A stretch of DNA of 64,000 nt from Streptomyces sp. NBC_00554 (GTDB taxonomy: Bacteria > Actinomycetota > Actinomycetes > Streptomycetales > Streptomycetaceae): NCBI RefSeq assembly GCF_041431135.1, contig NZ_CP107799.1:1612001-1676000 (forward strand), read 5' to 3'. The position numbers were made by a program, and so were the translations under genes. Under the pieces are notes generated by a model. It saw nothing but the letters and a program-made list of their open reading frames with translations, was not told the DNA's origin and made no database searches. Below, one piece after another: positions 27,451 to 36,750 of this stretch; the stretch's first letter is position 1; every line of letters starts with the position of its first letter.

Positions 27451-28895
27451 CTGGGCATCATGGCACCGGTCTCCGACTCCGCAGGTGATCCCTCGAAGGA
27501 CGCACGGGGCTTACCGGAGATCCGCCCGGGGCGCTGGACGGGCACGAGGAGCGCCGCCAGGGCCGCGGCGAGGCAGAGCAGGGCGAGCAGGGTGAAGCCG
27601 TGGGTGTATCCGGAGGCGTACGGCAGGCCCGAGGGCTGGAGGTGCCCGGTGACCAGGACGCTGGTCACGGCCGCGCCGATGGAGCCGCCGATGGTGCGGA
27701 TGTTGGCGTTCATGCCGGTCGCGGCGCCGGTCTGTTCGGCCGGGACGCTGCCGACGATCAGGTTGGCCATCGAGGCGAAGGCCAGTCCGATGCCGAGGCC
27801 GAAGATGCCCGCGGCGACGGCCACCTGCCACTGCTGGTCGTGCCAGAGGGCGAGGAAGCCGCAGGCCACGGCGCCGAGCGCGGCGCCGGTCGTGAGCAGT
27901 TTCTTGGCGCCCAGTACGGGTTCCAGGCGACCGCTCAGCACGCCCGAGCAGAACATCGCGATCAGCATCGGCAGCATGAGCAGTCCGGCCGCGGTGACGC
28001 TCGAGCCGAAGCCGTAACCCGCGGAGCTCGGGGTCTGTACGAAGCCGGGGAGGAAGGACCAGATCGAATACATGCCCGCGCCGAACAGCAGGGCGGCGGC
28101 GTTGGTGGTCCACACGGCGGGCAGCCGCATGATGCGCAGGTCGATCAGCGGAGAGCGGGAGCGCGCCTCGGCCAGCAGCCACAGCGCGAAGAGCAGCACG
28201 GCGGCGGCGAAAAGACCGACCACCCGGGCCGATCCCCAGCCCCACCGGCTCGCCTGGCTGAGCGGGAGCAGCAGGGCCACCAGCCAGCCGGAGAGTAGTA
28301 CGGCGCCGAGCCAGTTGACGCGTCCCTCGGCCCGGCTGGGCGACTCGGGAACGTAGCGCAGGGCGATGAGCGTGGTGACGGCGACGATGCCGACGGGGAG
28401 CCAGAACAGCCAGCGGTAGTCGAGCGCGGTCACGATGGGACCGGCGGCCACCATGCCCACGCCGCCGCCCGCGGCGATCACCGCGGACAGGTTGCTGATG
28501 CTGGGGCTGACCTCGGCGGGGGTGAACTCGTCCCGGATGATGCCGAAGGACAGCGGGAACAGCGCGCCGCCGATGCCCTGGACGACCCGGGCGACGATCA
28601 GAACCCCGATGGTCGGGGCGAGCGCGGCGAGCAGACAGCCGATGGTCACGGTCACCAGGACGGCGACGAGGGTGCGTTTCTTGCCGATCAGGTCGCCGAC
28701 GCGGCCGAGTATCGGGGTGAAGACCGATGCGGACAGCAGGTACGCCGTCATCACCCAGGTCGCGGTGGACTGCGAGGTGTGCAGTGCGTGCTGAACGGTC
28801 GGCAGGGCCGGCGCGATCAGCGACTGGAGCATGGAGAACACGCCCGCACCGGTCGCGAGGACCGCGAAGGTGAGGCGGGTGGACTTCCGGGGCAT
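27447..28895 (-). CDS. DHA2-family MFS exporter
   Basis: A 482-residue, 14-helix MFS exporter. TM1 reads FSMLQSLIAPALPTVQHAL, the loop 2-3 motif is GRVGDLIGKKRTL, and motif C-like AAGGGVGMVAAGPIV lies in TM5. The frame is open for about 190 bases further upstream, but ATG 28895 begins the TM1 region and follows GGAGAGG. The gene diverges from the TetR gene at 29185. Two adjacent AGyGGAGG-N4-CCTCCrCT palindromes between them point to drug-inducible repression. Confidence 0.8.
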   Translation of the reverse strand: MPRKSTRLTFAVLATGAGVFSMLQSLIAPALPTVQHALHTSQSTATWVMTAYLLSASVFTPILGRVGDLIGKKRTLVAVLVTVTIGCLLAALAPTIGVLIVARVVQGIGGALFPLSFGIIRDEFTPAEVSPSISNLSAVIAAGGGVGMVAAGPIVTALDYRWLFWLPVGIVAVTTLIALRYVPESPSRAEGRVNWLGAVLLSGWLVALLLPLSQASRWGWGSARVVGLFAAAVLLFALWLLAEARSRSPLIDLRIMRLPAVWTTNAAALLFGAGMYSIWSFLPGFVQTPSSAGYGFGSSVTAAGLLMLPMLIAMFCSGVLSGRLEPVLGAKKLLTTGAALGAVACGFLALWHDQQWQVAVAAGIFGLGIGLAFASMANLIVGSVPAEQTGAATGMNANIRTIGGSIGAAVTSVLVTGHLQPSGLPYASGYTHGFTLLALLCLAAALAALLVPVQRPGRISGKPRASFEGSPAESETGAMMPR

Positions 28896-29112
28896 GAAAA
28901 GGGCCTCTCCGAGCAGGGCAGAGCGGAGCAGAGTCGCCGCGAGGCAGCGCCGAGCACTCCGGCGACGGCGCGGGGCGGTCGCTGAAGGGAAGGGATGGTG
29001 GGTACGGGCGGTGCGGCGTGCGCAGGGCCCGGTACGGGGTCGAAGCGGGAGCCGGCGCGTCGGCGATGCGTGCGGCCGCACGCATCCACGCGGAGAACAC
29101 CCCGACTGGTAA

Positions 29113-29132
29113 AGTGGAGGTACGCCTCCACT
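29113..29132. promoter_or_regulatory. TetR operator copy A (AGTGGAGG-N4-CCTCCACT)
   Basis: Perfect 8-bp arms separated by TACG, between the divergent MFS and TetR genes. Confidence 0.8.
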
Positions 29133-29134
29133 GT

Positions 29135-29154
29135 AGCGGAGGCCAACCTCCGCT
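29135..29154. promoter_or_regulatory. TetR operator copy B (AGCGGAGG-N4-CCTCCGCT)
   Basis: A second perfect palindrome with centre 22 bp (two helical turns) from copy A; the arms differ at one base pair. Confidence 0.8.
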
Positions 29155-29184
29155 TCAACCTCGTACCGGCCCCGGGAGGCAGCA

Positions 29185-29763
29185 GTGACGGCTCAGCCGT
29201 TCCCCGTCAGCGAGATCGTCGCGGCCCGCCGCCCGCACCGGAAGGACGCCGCGCGCAACTACGACGCCCTGATCGCCGCCGCGCGCGAGGCGTTCGCGGA
29301 GAACGGCGCCGAGACCTCGCTCGAGGACATCGCCCGCCGCGCGGGCGTCGGGATCGGCACCCTCTACCGGAACTTCCCGACCCGCCGCCACCTCTTCGAG
29401 AGCGTCTACGCGGACGAGGTGGACGACCTCTGCCAGGTCGCCCAGGACGTCGCCGTACTGGAGCCGTGGGAGGCGCTGGCCTCGTGGCTGCGCCGGTTCG
29501 TGGACTACACGGTGACCAAGCGGGCCATCCGCGAGGCGCTCAACAACGAGTCGGAGATCTTCCTGGCCTGCCGGGACTCGATGTACGCGGCGGGCGGTCC
29601 GCTGTTCGAGCGGGCGCAGAAGGCCGGCGAGGCGCGAGCCGACATGGCCTTCGACGACCTCCTGCGGATGGTCGCCGGGATCACCTCGACGACCTTCCTC
29701 GACGACGCCCAGCGCGACCGCGTCCTTGCCGTCGCCCTCGACGGCGTCCGCACCGCACGCTGA
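29185..29763 (+). CDS. TetR-family regulator of the MFS/serine hydrolase operon
   Basis: A 192-residue TetR protein with HTH SLEDIARRAGVGIGTLYRNFPTR (about residues 45-67). The C-terminal domain resembles the SbtR/TetR_C_10 type seen beside drug exporters. GTG 29185 follows GGGAGGCAGCA. It is divergent from the MFS gene, and the tandem palindromes at 29113-29154 are the expected operators. The next gene downstream, an osmoprotectant ATPase, is 119 bp away and is probably a separate unit. Confidence 0.85.
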   Translation: MTAQPFPVSEIVAARRPHRKDAARNYDALIAAAREAFAENGAETSLEDIARRAGVGIGTLYRNFPTRRHLFESVYADEVDDLCQVAQDVAVLEPWEALASWLRRFVDYTVTKRAIREALNNESEIFLACRDSMYAAGGPLFERAQKAGEARADMAFDDLLRMVAGITSTTFLDDAQRDRVLAVALDGVRTAR

Positions 29764-29882
29764 CGAGGGAACTTCCCGACGGGCGCCGCACCGGGCGCGA
29801 ACCCCAACTGGCTAGACTGCGCACCCTCGTACACGTGATCGCACCACGTGCGAGTGCATGCGCTCCCGAAGGGTTTCGACGC

Positions 29883-31022
29883 TTGATAGCCATCGAAGAT
29901 GTCAGCAAGCGATACGCCGACGGCACTGTGGCCGTCGATCGCCTGTCACTCCAGATACCGAACCACTCCATCACCGTGCTCGTCGGGCCTTCGGGGTGCG
30001 GCAAGACCACCACGCTGCGCATGATCAACCGCATGGTCGAGCCGAGCGGCGGCACGATCCGGGTCAACGGCGAGGACATCCAGCGCCAGCCGGTCAACGC
30101 CCTTCGCCAGTCCATGGGTTACGTCATCCAGAACGCGGGGCTCTTCCAGCACCGCACGATCCTCGACAACATCGCCACGGTGCCGCGGCTGCTCGGCTGG
30201 ACCAAGCAGCGCGCCCGGGCCCGTGCCGCCGAACTCATGGAACGGGTCGGCCTCGACAAGGACATGGCCCGCCGCTACCCCTACCAGCTCTCCGGGGGCC
30301 AGCAGCAGCGTGTCGGTGTCGCCCGCGCGCTGGCCGCGGACCCGCCGGTGCTGCTGATGGACGAGCCGTTCTCCGCGGTCGACCCGGTCGTACGCCGGGG
30401 CCTTCAGGAGGAGTTGCTGCGCATTCAGGGCGAACTCGGCAAGGCGATCGTGTTCGTCACCCACGACATGGACGAGGCCATCAGGATCGGTGACCGCGTC
30501 GCGGTGCTGCGCACCGGCGGCAAGCTCGCCCAATTCGCCACTCCGGACGAGCTGTTGTCGTCGCCGGCCGACTCCTTCGTCGAGGAGTTCCTGGGCGCCG
30601 ACCGGGGCATCCGCGGTCTGTCGTTCCTGTCCACGCGCGACCTCCCCCTGGACCGCTCCCGGGTCCTCCCGGTCGGCACCGACTGGCAGGAGACCGCCGG
30701 GCGCATCGGCGCGGAGGCACCCGTCCTGGTCACCGACGCCGACGGCAGGCCGCTGGGCTGGGCCGACCTCGCGACGTGGGCCGATGACGTCAAGACCCTT
30801 GAACCGTACGGGCAGACCTTCGAGATCGGCCGGGACTCGCTGCGCGTGGCCCTGGACCGGGCGGTGCTGTCGCCCACCGGCCAGGCGGTCGCCGTGGACG
30901 GCGCGGGGAAGGTGCTGGGCCTCGCCGGGCAGGAGAAGATCGCCGCGGCGATCCGCGCGGCCAGGCAGCAGCGGGCGGCGGACTCACCGGAGCTTCCCCC
31001 GCAGGTGAAGGCCGCGCGATGA
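29883..31022 (+). CDS. Osmoprotectant (QAT) ABC transporter ATPase with CBS region
   Basis: A 379-residue ATPase of the glycine betaine/carnitine/choline (OpuCA/ProV) group. Walker A GPSGCGKTT, Q-loop VIQNAGLFQH, signature LSGGQQQR and Walker B VLLMDEPF are intact. The C-terminal 120 residues form a CBS-like pair used in this family to sense ionic strength. TTG 29883 follows GAAGGG; the frame is open much further upstream but that part is not ATPase-like. The stop overlaps the first permease (ATGA). Two CACGTG hexamers lie upstream (29832 and 29845) with no assigned role. Confidence 0.85.
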   Translation: MIAIEDVSKRYADGTVAVDRLSLQIPNHSITVLVGPSGCGKTTTLRMINRMVEPSGGTIRVNGEDIQRQPVNALRQSMGYVIQNAGLFQHRTILDNIATVPRLLGWTKQRARARAAELMERVGLDKDMARRYPYQLSGGQQQRVGVARALAADPPVLLMDEPFSAVDPVVRRGLQEELLRIQGELGKAIVFVTHDMDEAIRIGDRVAVLRTGGKLAQFATPDELLSSPADSFVEEFLGADRGIRGLSFLSTRDLPLDRSRVLPVGTDWQETAGRIGAEAPVLVTDADGRPLGWADLATWADDVKTLEPYGQTFEIGRDSLRVALDRAVLSPTGQAVAVDGAGKVLGLAGQEKIAAAIRAARQQRAADSPELPPQVKAAR

Positions 31023-31729
31023 ACGGCTTCTTCGACATCCCGAGCGACCTCCAGAGCAGCTATCTCGGCCTGATCTCCACGCATATGCAGGAGGCGCTGA
31101 TCCCGGTGCTCGTCGGCCTTCTGCTGGCGCTCCCGATCGGCCTGCTGTGCCTCCGCTTCAACTGGATCTATCCGCCGGTCCTCTGGTTCACCACGGTGCT
31201 GTACGCCATCCCGTCGATCGCCTTCTTCGTGGTGCTCATCGACTACACGGGACTGAGCAAGACGACCGTGATGATCCCGCTGTGCCTCTACAGCCTGGTG
31301 ATCCTGGTCCCGGCGGTCGTCGACGGCGTCCGCTCGGTGCCCGAGGAGACGATCGCCGCCGCCACGGCGATGGGCATCGGTCCCGCGCGCCGTTACTTCC
31401 AGGTCCAACTCCCCATCGCCGTACCCGCGATCATGGCGGGACTGCGGGTGGCGACCGCGTCGAGCATCAGCCTGGTCAGCGTCGGGGCGCTGATCGGCAA
31501 CGAGGGGGCGCTCGGCAATCTGCTGACCACCGCGATGCTCTACCACCGCCCGATCCTCGCCGTGAACTCGGTGGTCACCACCGCCGTCCTCGCGGTGCTG
31601 GTCGACGCCGTGCTCGTCCTGCTGCGGCGCGTACTCACCCCCTGGCAGCCGCCCTCCGGCAGCAAGGCCGCACGCCGTACGCCGCCCAAGACCGCGGGCG
31701 CCGCCCGCACCCCGGAGAGCGTCTCGTGA
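31019..31729 (+). CDS. Osmoprotectant ABC transporter permease 1
   Basis: A 236-residue inner-membrane permease of the OpuCB/OpuCD type with five to six helices. The EAA loop reads VPEETIAAATAMGIGPARRYFQVQLPIAVPAIMAG, which docks the ATPase. It is coupled to the ATPase gene by ATGA and to the second permease by GTGA. The C-terminal 30 residues are Pro/Lys/Arg-rich and presumably cytoplasmic. The binding protein is encoded 4.5 kb away, beyond a conservon. Confidence 0.85.
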   Translation: MNGFFDIPSDLQSSYLGLISTHMQEALIPVLVGLLLALPIGLLCLRFNWIYPPVLWFTTVLYAIPSIAFFVVLIDYTGLSKTTVMIPLCLYSLVILVPAVVDGVRSVPEETIAAATAMGIGPARRYFQVQLPIAVPAIMAGLRVATASSISLVSVGALIGNEGALGNLLTTAMLYHRPILAVNSVVTTAVLAVLVDAVLVLLRRVLTPWQPPSGSKAARRTPPKTAGAARTPESVS

Positions 31730-32400
31730 ACGTACTCAACTTCATGCAGAACTTCTTCACCGACGGATCCCACTGGCACGGGTACGACGGGATCCCGCAG
31801 CGCGTCTGGGAGCACGTCCAGTACACCGCCGCGGCGCTCGCGATCGCCGCGGCCATCGGCCTGCCCGTCGGCCTCGTCACCGGCCACACCGGCCGCGGCG
31901 GCAACGCGCTGGCGTTCGTGGCCTCGGGGGCCCGGGCGCTGCCGACGTTCGGGCTCCTGGTGCTGATGTTCGTCTGGCTGGGCCTCGGCATCGTGCCCGT
32001 GATGATCCCGCTCGTGGTGCTGGCGATCCCCCCGATCCTCATCACCACGTACGAGGCGATCCGCACCCTGGACCCCTCCCCCGTCGACGCCGCCCGCGGC
32101 ATGGGCATGTCGGAGGGGAAGATCCTTTTCCAGGTCGAGGTGCCGGCGGCGCTGCCGCTGATCCTCAGCGGTCTGCGCTCGGCGACGATCCAGATCGTGT
32201 CGACGGCCACGATCGCCGCCTATGTGGCGCTGGGCGGGGTCGGCCGGTACATCCTGGACGGCCTGTACCAGCGCAACTTCGAGAAGACGGCCGGCGGGGC
32301 CGCCCTCATCGCCATCCTGGCGCTGCTCGTCCTCGTGGTGTTCTGGGCGGTGGCCCGGGTGGCGGTGTCCCCGGGGGTGCGCAGGCGCCGTACGGCCTGA
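31726..32400 (+). CDS. Osmoprotectant ABC transporter permease 2
   Basis: A 224-residue second permease of the same transporter. The EAA loop is SPVDAARGMGMSEGKILFQVEVPAALPLILSG. GTG 31726 overlaps the previous stop. The gene ends 8 bp before a 17-bp-stem hairpin that also terminates the convergent conservon. Heteromeric permease pairs of this size are normal in the OpuC group. Confidence 0.85.
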   Translation: MNVLNFMQNFFTDGSHWHGYDGIPQRVWEHVQYTAAALAIAAAIGLPVGLVTGHTGRGGNALAFVASGARALPTFGLLVLMFVWLGLGIVPVMIPLVVLAIPPILITTYEAIRTLDPSPVDAARGMGMSEGKILFQVEVPAALPLILSGLRSATIQIVSTATIAAYVALGGVGRYILDGLYQRNFEKTAGGAALIAILALLVLVVFWAVARVAVSPGVRRRRTA

Positions 32401-32408
32401 CGGAAATA

Positions 32409-32445
32409 GGGAGGGGGCGACGGACATGGTCCGTCGCCCCCTCCC
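32409..32445. terminator. Bidirectional terminator between permease 2 and cvnD
   Basis: GGGAGGGGGCGACGGAC (32409-32425) pairs perfectly with 32429-32445 across a 3-nt loop. It lies exactly between convergent stops. Confidence 0.9.
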
Positions 32446-32452
32446 TTGTGTC

Positions 32453-33064
32453 CTACTTCTGCGCGGTGGCCAGGGCGTGTTCGAGGACGACGAGGAGTGC
32501 GTCGCGTACCGATCCGCGTTCGCGGGCGTCGAACACGGTGAGCGGCACGTGCTCGCCGACGTCGAGGGCCCACCGTACGTCGTTCAGGTCGTGCTCGACC
32601 TTGCCGTCGAAGGCGTTGATGGCCACCGCGAAGGGGATCTCGCGGTGCTCGAAGTAGTCGACGGCCGCGTAGCAGTCGTCGAGTCGCCGGGTGTCGACGA
32701 TGACGAGGCCGCCGAGCGCGCCCTCCATCAGGTCGTCCCACATGAACCCGAAGCGCTCCTGGCCGGGGGTGCCGAACAGATAGAGCTTCAGCGTCGGGTC
32801 GAGGGTGACGCAGCCGAAGTCCATGGCGACGGTGGTCGTCACCTTCTGCGGGGTGTGGGAGAGGTCGTCGACGCCCGCGGCGACCGAGGTGATGGACGCC
32901 TCGGTGGTCAGCGGCTCGATTTCGGAAATGGCGCCCACCGTCGTGGTCTTGCCCACGCCGAAGCCGCCCGCGATGACCATCTTCACCGGCATCGGCGGCC
33001 GGGGACCCTCGGTGTCAGCGCTCACGGATCGCGCCCCGGGAGTCGGGGATAGCTCGGAGACCAT
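32453..33064 (-). CDS. cvnD: Conservon GTPase CvnD
   Basis: A 203-residue small GTPase of the actinobacterial conservon (MglA/Ras-like) group. Walker A is GGFGVGKTT (residues 33-41), the G3-like region is LYLFGTPGQERF, and AINAFD takes the place of NKxD. It is the last gene of cvnABCD. Such sets act like membrane G-protein complexes influencing development and secondary metabolism. ATG 33064 overlaps the DUF742 gene by 50 bp; a later GTG (residue 14) is an alternative start. The order and direction match other Streptomyces conservons. Confidence 0.9.
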   Translation of the reverse strand: MVSELSPTPGARSVSADTEGPRPPMPVKMVIAGGFGVGKTTTVGAISEIEPLTTEASITSVAAGVDDLSHTPQKVTTTVAMDFGCVTLDPTLKLYLFGTPGQERFGFMWDDLMEGALGGLVIVDTRRLDDCYAAVDYFEHREIPFAVAINAFDGKVEHDLNDVRWALDVGEHVPLTVFDARERGSVRDALLVVLEHALATAQK

Positions 33065-33449
33065 CGATAACCCTTCGCAATACGGTGGCGTCGCGGGCGG
33101 AGTCGGCCTGCGGTGCGTACAAGGCCAGTTGACCGTCGGCGCGCAGATCGTCGGCGAGCACCCTGATCACATTCAAGTGCATCCGCAGTTTCGCCGCGAT
33201 CTCCGCCAGCGACTGCGGCTGGCGGCAGACCGCGATGATGTCGCGGTGCTGGTCGAAGACGAAGGCGTCAAGTGCGGCAAGACCCAAGTCCGTTGCCACC
33301 ACCTGGGTCTCGATCGGGATCGGCGGTACGAGACTGTCGCCGCCGGCGATCCGGCCCGCGGTGAGCAGGAAGGGCCGGACGACCGACGCGGGGGGCTCCG
33401 TGCCCCACGCGCTGTCGTCGTCGCCTGATGGCTCGCCGGCCGTCGTCAC
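33015..33449 (-). CDS. cvnC: Conservon DUF742 protein CvnC
   Basis: A 144-residue DUF742 protein with the typical SVVRPFLLTAGRI start and a winged-helix-like core, SLAEIAAKLRMHLNVIRVLADDL. It is thought to bridge the roadblock protein and the GTPase in conservon complexes. GTG 33449 has GAAGGG upstream. The 3' end overlaps the GTPase start. Confidence 0.9.
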   Translation of the reverse strand: MTTAGEPSGDDDSAWGTEPPASVVRPFLLTAGRIAGGDSLVPPIPIETQVVATDLGLAALDAFVFDQHRDIIAVCRQPQSLAEIAAKLRMHLNVIRVLADDLRADGQLALYAPQADSARDATVLRRVIDGLRAIPDSRGAIRER

Positions 33450-33505
33450 GTCCTGATCCCTTCGCCTCGCGGGTCGTCATGGACCGGCGACGTCCTCGTC
33501 GACCG

Positions 33506-33985
33506 TCAGCCGGTCGGTGCGATGCCCACGGTGTTCTTGAGTTCCATGACCAGCTGGGGGCTCAGGACGGCACCCGCGCGGTTGGCGAACAGCGTCATCT
33601 CGTACGCGATGTTGCCGAGCTTCGCCTCCTTGGAGGCGACCACGCCGAGCACCGCGCCCGCGCCGAGCGCAGACACCAGGACGTGTCCCTCCTCCAGGTC
33701 GATGATGACCTTGTTCAGGCCACCGAGCCCGTAGTTCCCAGACGCGCCCATGGCGAGGCTGGTGATGCCGGAGACGATCGCGGCGAGCCTCTCCGAGTCC
33801 GCCTGGCCGCGCAGTTGGGACACCGCGAGGAGCAGGCCGTCGGAGGAGACACCGATGACGTCGACGACCCCGGCGGTCTCGGTGGCGAATCGATTGAGCA
33901 GCCAATTGAAGTCGGCAGCGGCGGCCTTGACGTCCGTCACCGGTTCCGCGGCTCCGGATTCCGGCTTGCCTGTCAAATTGGTCAC
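33506..33985 (-). CDS. cvnB: Conservon roadblock/LC7 protein CvnB
   Basis: A 159-residue roadblock/LC7 domain protein: FNWLLNRFATETAGVVDVIGVSSDGLLLA followed by the GASGNYGLGGLNKVIIDLEEGHVLVSALG sheet. In MglB-like systems this fold acts on the cognate small GTPase. GTG 33985 overlaps the kinase stop (GTGA). The N-terminal 20 residues look disordered. Confidence 0.9.
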   Translation of the reverse strand: MTNLTGKPESGAAEPVTDVKAAAADFNWLLNRFATETAGVVDVIGVSSDGLLLAVSQLRGQADSERLAAIVSGITSLAMGASGNYGLGGLNKVIIDLEEGHVLVSALGAGAVLGVVASKEAKLGNIAYEMTLFANRAGAVLSPQLVMELKNTVGIAPTG

Positions 33986-36519
33986 TTGCTCGTGCCTTCC
34001 GGGAATGAGGATCTGTTGTTCTGGGTGGTCTGCTCGGTCGGTGCTCCGGGGCTCATGTCCTCAGCCTCGCACTCGCTCTGGGCCCGCAGGACAGCGGCCT
34101 CGAACTCGTCGAGCTCGGACCGGGTGGCCTCCGGATCGACAGGCTGCCAGGCGGGCGGCCGCGGAGTCGGCATGGGCTGCTTGGGCAGGCGGGTCGACGC
34201 GGTGCTCGACGACAGGGTCGCACCGCGCACCCGGCGCCGCAGCGAACCGGTGGCGTCGTCTGAACCCGACGGGGCGGCGCCGGAGTTGGCCTTGCCGCGC
34301 CGCTGAATGAGCCCGTCCCTCGGATGGGCCAGGGCTTCCTCGCCGCCGGACACCGTCGCGGATTCCTGCCTGCGCCCGTGGCCGGGGGCTTCCTCGACCC
34401 GGGACCGTGACGGAACCCTGCGGGGCAGGGCCGAGGCGCCGGGCGCAGGCTCGACCGTCGAAGGGCGCGGCTCGGGCGGGCCGGAGCGGCGGGCGGCCGG
34501 CATGATGTGCGGGGCCCGCGCCGCGGCTCCCGTCGGGTCGGCGAGCAGCAGATGCGAGGAGGGGACCGCGACCGTGGCGGTGACGCCGCCGCCCGGGGTG
34601 CGGGACAGGACGACTTCGATGCCCCAGCGCCGGGACAGACCGCCGACCACGAAGAGGCCGAGGACCTCGGTGGGCGCCAGGTCGAGCCGCTCGCGGCGGA
34701 TCAGGCGGGCGTTCTCCTCGGCCAGCCGCTCGGTGTTCATCCCGAGCCCGTGGTCGATGATCTCGACCAGGGCGCCGCCGATGGAGCCGTGCCGGGGCCG
34801 CAGGACCACTTCGACGCTGCTGGACGCCGGGGAGAACATCACCGCGTTCTCCAGCAGTTCGGCGAGCATCAGCGTCAGATCGCCAACGATGTCAGGGGCT
34901 ACGGTGACATCGCCTTCGGCGTGCGGGGTGACGCGCTGGTAGCCCTCGATCTGGCCGAGCGCGGCGCGGACGATGTTGCTCAGCCGCATCGGGCCGGTGC
35001 TGAGGCCGCCCTCACGGATTCCGGCGAGCAGCATCAGACTGTCGGCGTTGCGCTGGAGACGTACGGCGATGTGGTCGATGCGGTAGAGCCGGTCCAGTAC
35101 CTCGGGGTCGGTCTCGCCGCGCTCCACCGAGTCGATCAGCGCGAGTTGACGTGCCGTCAGGTTGCTGACGCGACGGCCGACGTTGCCGAACATCTCGGCG
35201 ATGTTCCGGCGGCTGACGACCTGGCGCTCCAGCAGGGCGGTCGCGGTGACCTGAACCTGGTTGAAGGCCTCGGCGAGTTCACCGATCTCGTCGCGGACCG
35301 GCACGGGTACGGCTTCCAGGCGCGGCGGGCTGGCGTCCTCGGCGTCGTCGTCCGCGACGCGGGCCAGCTCGTGCTCCGCCGCCGCGGCCACATGCTGGGC
35401 CGCCGAGGTGAGGCTCTGCACGGTCCGCACCACGGAGCGGCGCATCAGCACCGAGAACAGGAACCAGGCCACGAAGGCGAGCAGGTTTCCGACGACCAGC
35501 CAGACCACCAGCCACCAGGCTGTGTTCGACGCGTCCTGGGTCTCGGCGGCGATCTCGCCGATGAGCGACTCGGTGATCTTCAGCCGGTTCTGCGCCTGGC
35601 GCTCGTAGGTGGGGTCGGCGCTCAACGCTTCGTCGAGGACGCTGCCCAGCTGTTGCGCGTTCTCGGCGACCAGCGCGCCGGGGTCGACCTGGAGCTCGGC
35701 GTAGTGCTGGGCGATGACGCTCTGGTACGGGCTGTGTTCGATCCCGGCGAGGTCGCTGCCCTGTTCCTGGCTGGCGAACCGGGTGAACCGCTCGGCCTGG
35801 TAGGTGTACTGGTCGTAGTCACCGACGGCGCCGGTGTACTCGATCAGCGCGTTGGAGTTCTTGGTCCGGGCCGCGAAGACGCTGGTCTCGAAGGAGGCGT
35901 GGGCGGTGTCGGCGCGCAGCAGCGCGTCGAGCAGATTGCCCGCGGACGACGTGGACTCGCTGGGCGACTGGCCGAGTCCGAGGCCGTTGATCAGTCCCTC
36001 GATGACCGATCCGTACGCCGGGTCGATGTTGTCGGCCGGAATGGGCCCCGACTCGACGGTCTGCCGGAGGCTGTCCAGGCCCTCCAGTTCCTTGAGCGCC
36101 TGCGCCTCGGCGTCGGGCAGCCGGTCCCCGAAGGCCGAACGGACGGCATCCGCCTGGGTGTTGACCTGCTGCTGGGCGTCAAGATAGGCAGCGGTCTCGG
36201 GCGGGCCCTCGTCGGAGGCGGCGGCCTCGTAGCGCAGCGAGACGAGGAGCGCCTGCCGGTGCTCGGTCTGCACGCCGTCGATGAGCTTGGTGACCTCCGC
36301 GCTGTCCCGCACCAGTTGGGCGGTGTCGGCGGCGGAGACGGCCCGGTCGACCTGGAGGTAGACGAAGTAGGAGAGCATCACCGAGACGACCGTGAGCGGC
36401 ACGATCACCAGGACGTTGAGCTTCCGGCGGAAGGGCCAACGGTCAAGGAGGGTCGGAGTCCGGCCTATTCGGGTTGCCGCGGACGGCTCTCCCAGGACGG
36501 CTTTCCTGTGCGCGGGCAC
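33982..36519 (-). CDS. cvnA: Conservon sensor histidine kinase CvnA
   Basis: An 845-residue membrane sensor. TM1 lies near residues 33-55 (LNVLVIVPLTVVSVMLSYFVYL), a large extracellular nitrate-sensor-type domain follows to about 335, TM2 is near 338-362, then a HAMP-like stretch. The HATPase domain has LAELLENAVMFSPASSSVEV as N-box and a DHGLGM G1 box. The segment QLALIDSVERGETDPEVLDRLYRIDHIAVRLQRN replaces a standard H-box, with His as the IDH residue. The tail of about 180 residues is Pro/Arg-rich and disordered. GTG 36519 is taken because AAGGAGG precedes it; TTG 36522 is too close. Confidence 0.88.
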   Translation of the reverse strand: MPAHRKAVLGEPSAATRIGRTPTLLDRWPFRRKLNVLVIVPLTVVSVMLSYFVYLQVDRAVSAADTAQLVRDSAEVTKLIDGVQTEHRQALLVSLRYEAAASDEGPPETAAYLDAQQQVNTQADAVRSAFGDRLPDAEAQALKELEGLDSLRQTVESGPIPADNIDPAYGSVIEGLINGLGLGQSPSESTSSAGNLLDALLRADTAHASFETSVFAARTKNSNALIEYTGAVGDYDQYTYQAERFTRFASQEQGSDLAGIEHSPYQSVIAQHYAELQVDPGALVAENAQQLGSVLDEALSADPTYERQAQNRLKITESLIGEIAAETQDASNTAWWLVVWLVVGNLLAFVAWFLFSVLMRRSVVRTVQSLTSAAQHVAAAAEHELARVADDDAEDASPPRLEAVPVPVRDEIGELAEAFNQVQVTATALLERQVVSRRNIAEMFGNVGRRVSNLTARQLALIDSVERGETDPEVLDRLYRIDHIAVRLQRNADSLMLLAGIREGGLSTGPMRLSNIVRAALGQIEGYQRVTPHAEGDVTVAPDIVGDLTLMLAELLENAVMFSPASSSVEVVLRPRHGSIGGALVEIIDHGLGMNTERLAEENARLIRRERLDLAPTEVLGLFVVGGLSRRWGIEVVLSRTPGGGVTATVAVPSSHLLLADPTGAAARAPHIMPAARRSGPPEPRPSTVEPAPGASALPRRVPSRSRVEEAPGHGRRQESATVSGGEEALAHPRDGLIQRRGKANSGAAPSGSDDATGSLRRRVRGATLSSSTASTRLPKQPMPTPRPPAWQPVDPEATRSELDEFEAAVLRAQSECEAEDMSPGAPTEQTTQNNRSSFPEGTSK

Positions 36520-36750
36520 CAAACCTCCTTGACTTCACTCCATGGAAGCCCGCTGCCCGGGCTTGGTGGGGTCACGATCGCGACAGCGCGCTCAGGCCGG
36601 CAAGTGGAACAAGGCCCTCGACTCCGCCAACATTAGCGGCTGCCGGAAGTGTTCGGCCATGATCAACCAAACTCCGACATGCGGATACGTCCCGTTCGCG
36701 CGCATTTTGGCCACGTTGCGCCCACGGAATGAAGCCGCGCGGTCTCCAAA

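Noticed and set aside
29832-29850. Two CACGTG hexamers 13 bp apart before the osmoprotectant ATPase gene
   Set aside because: Short palindromes with no matching regulator in the window; chance is plausible in GC-rich DNA.
29764-29882. Riboswitch (for example ydaO-type) before the osmoprotectant ABC genes
   Set aside because: The 119-bp leader lacks recognisable riboswitch elements and is too short for the known class.
32453-33064. Eukaryote-like signalling GTPase by transfer
   Set aside because: Gene order with DUF742, roadblock and kinase is the ordinary actinobacterial conservon.
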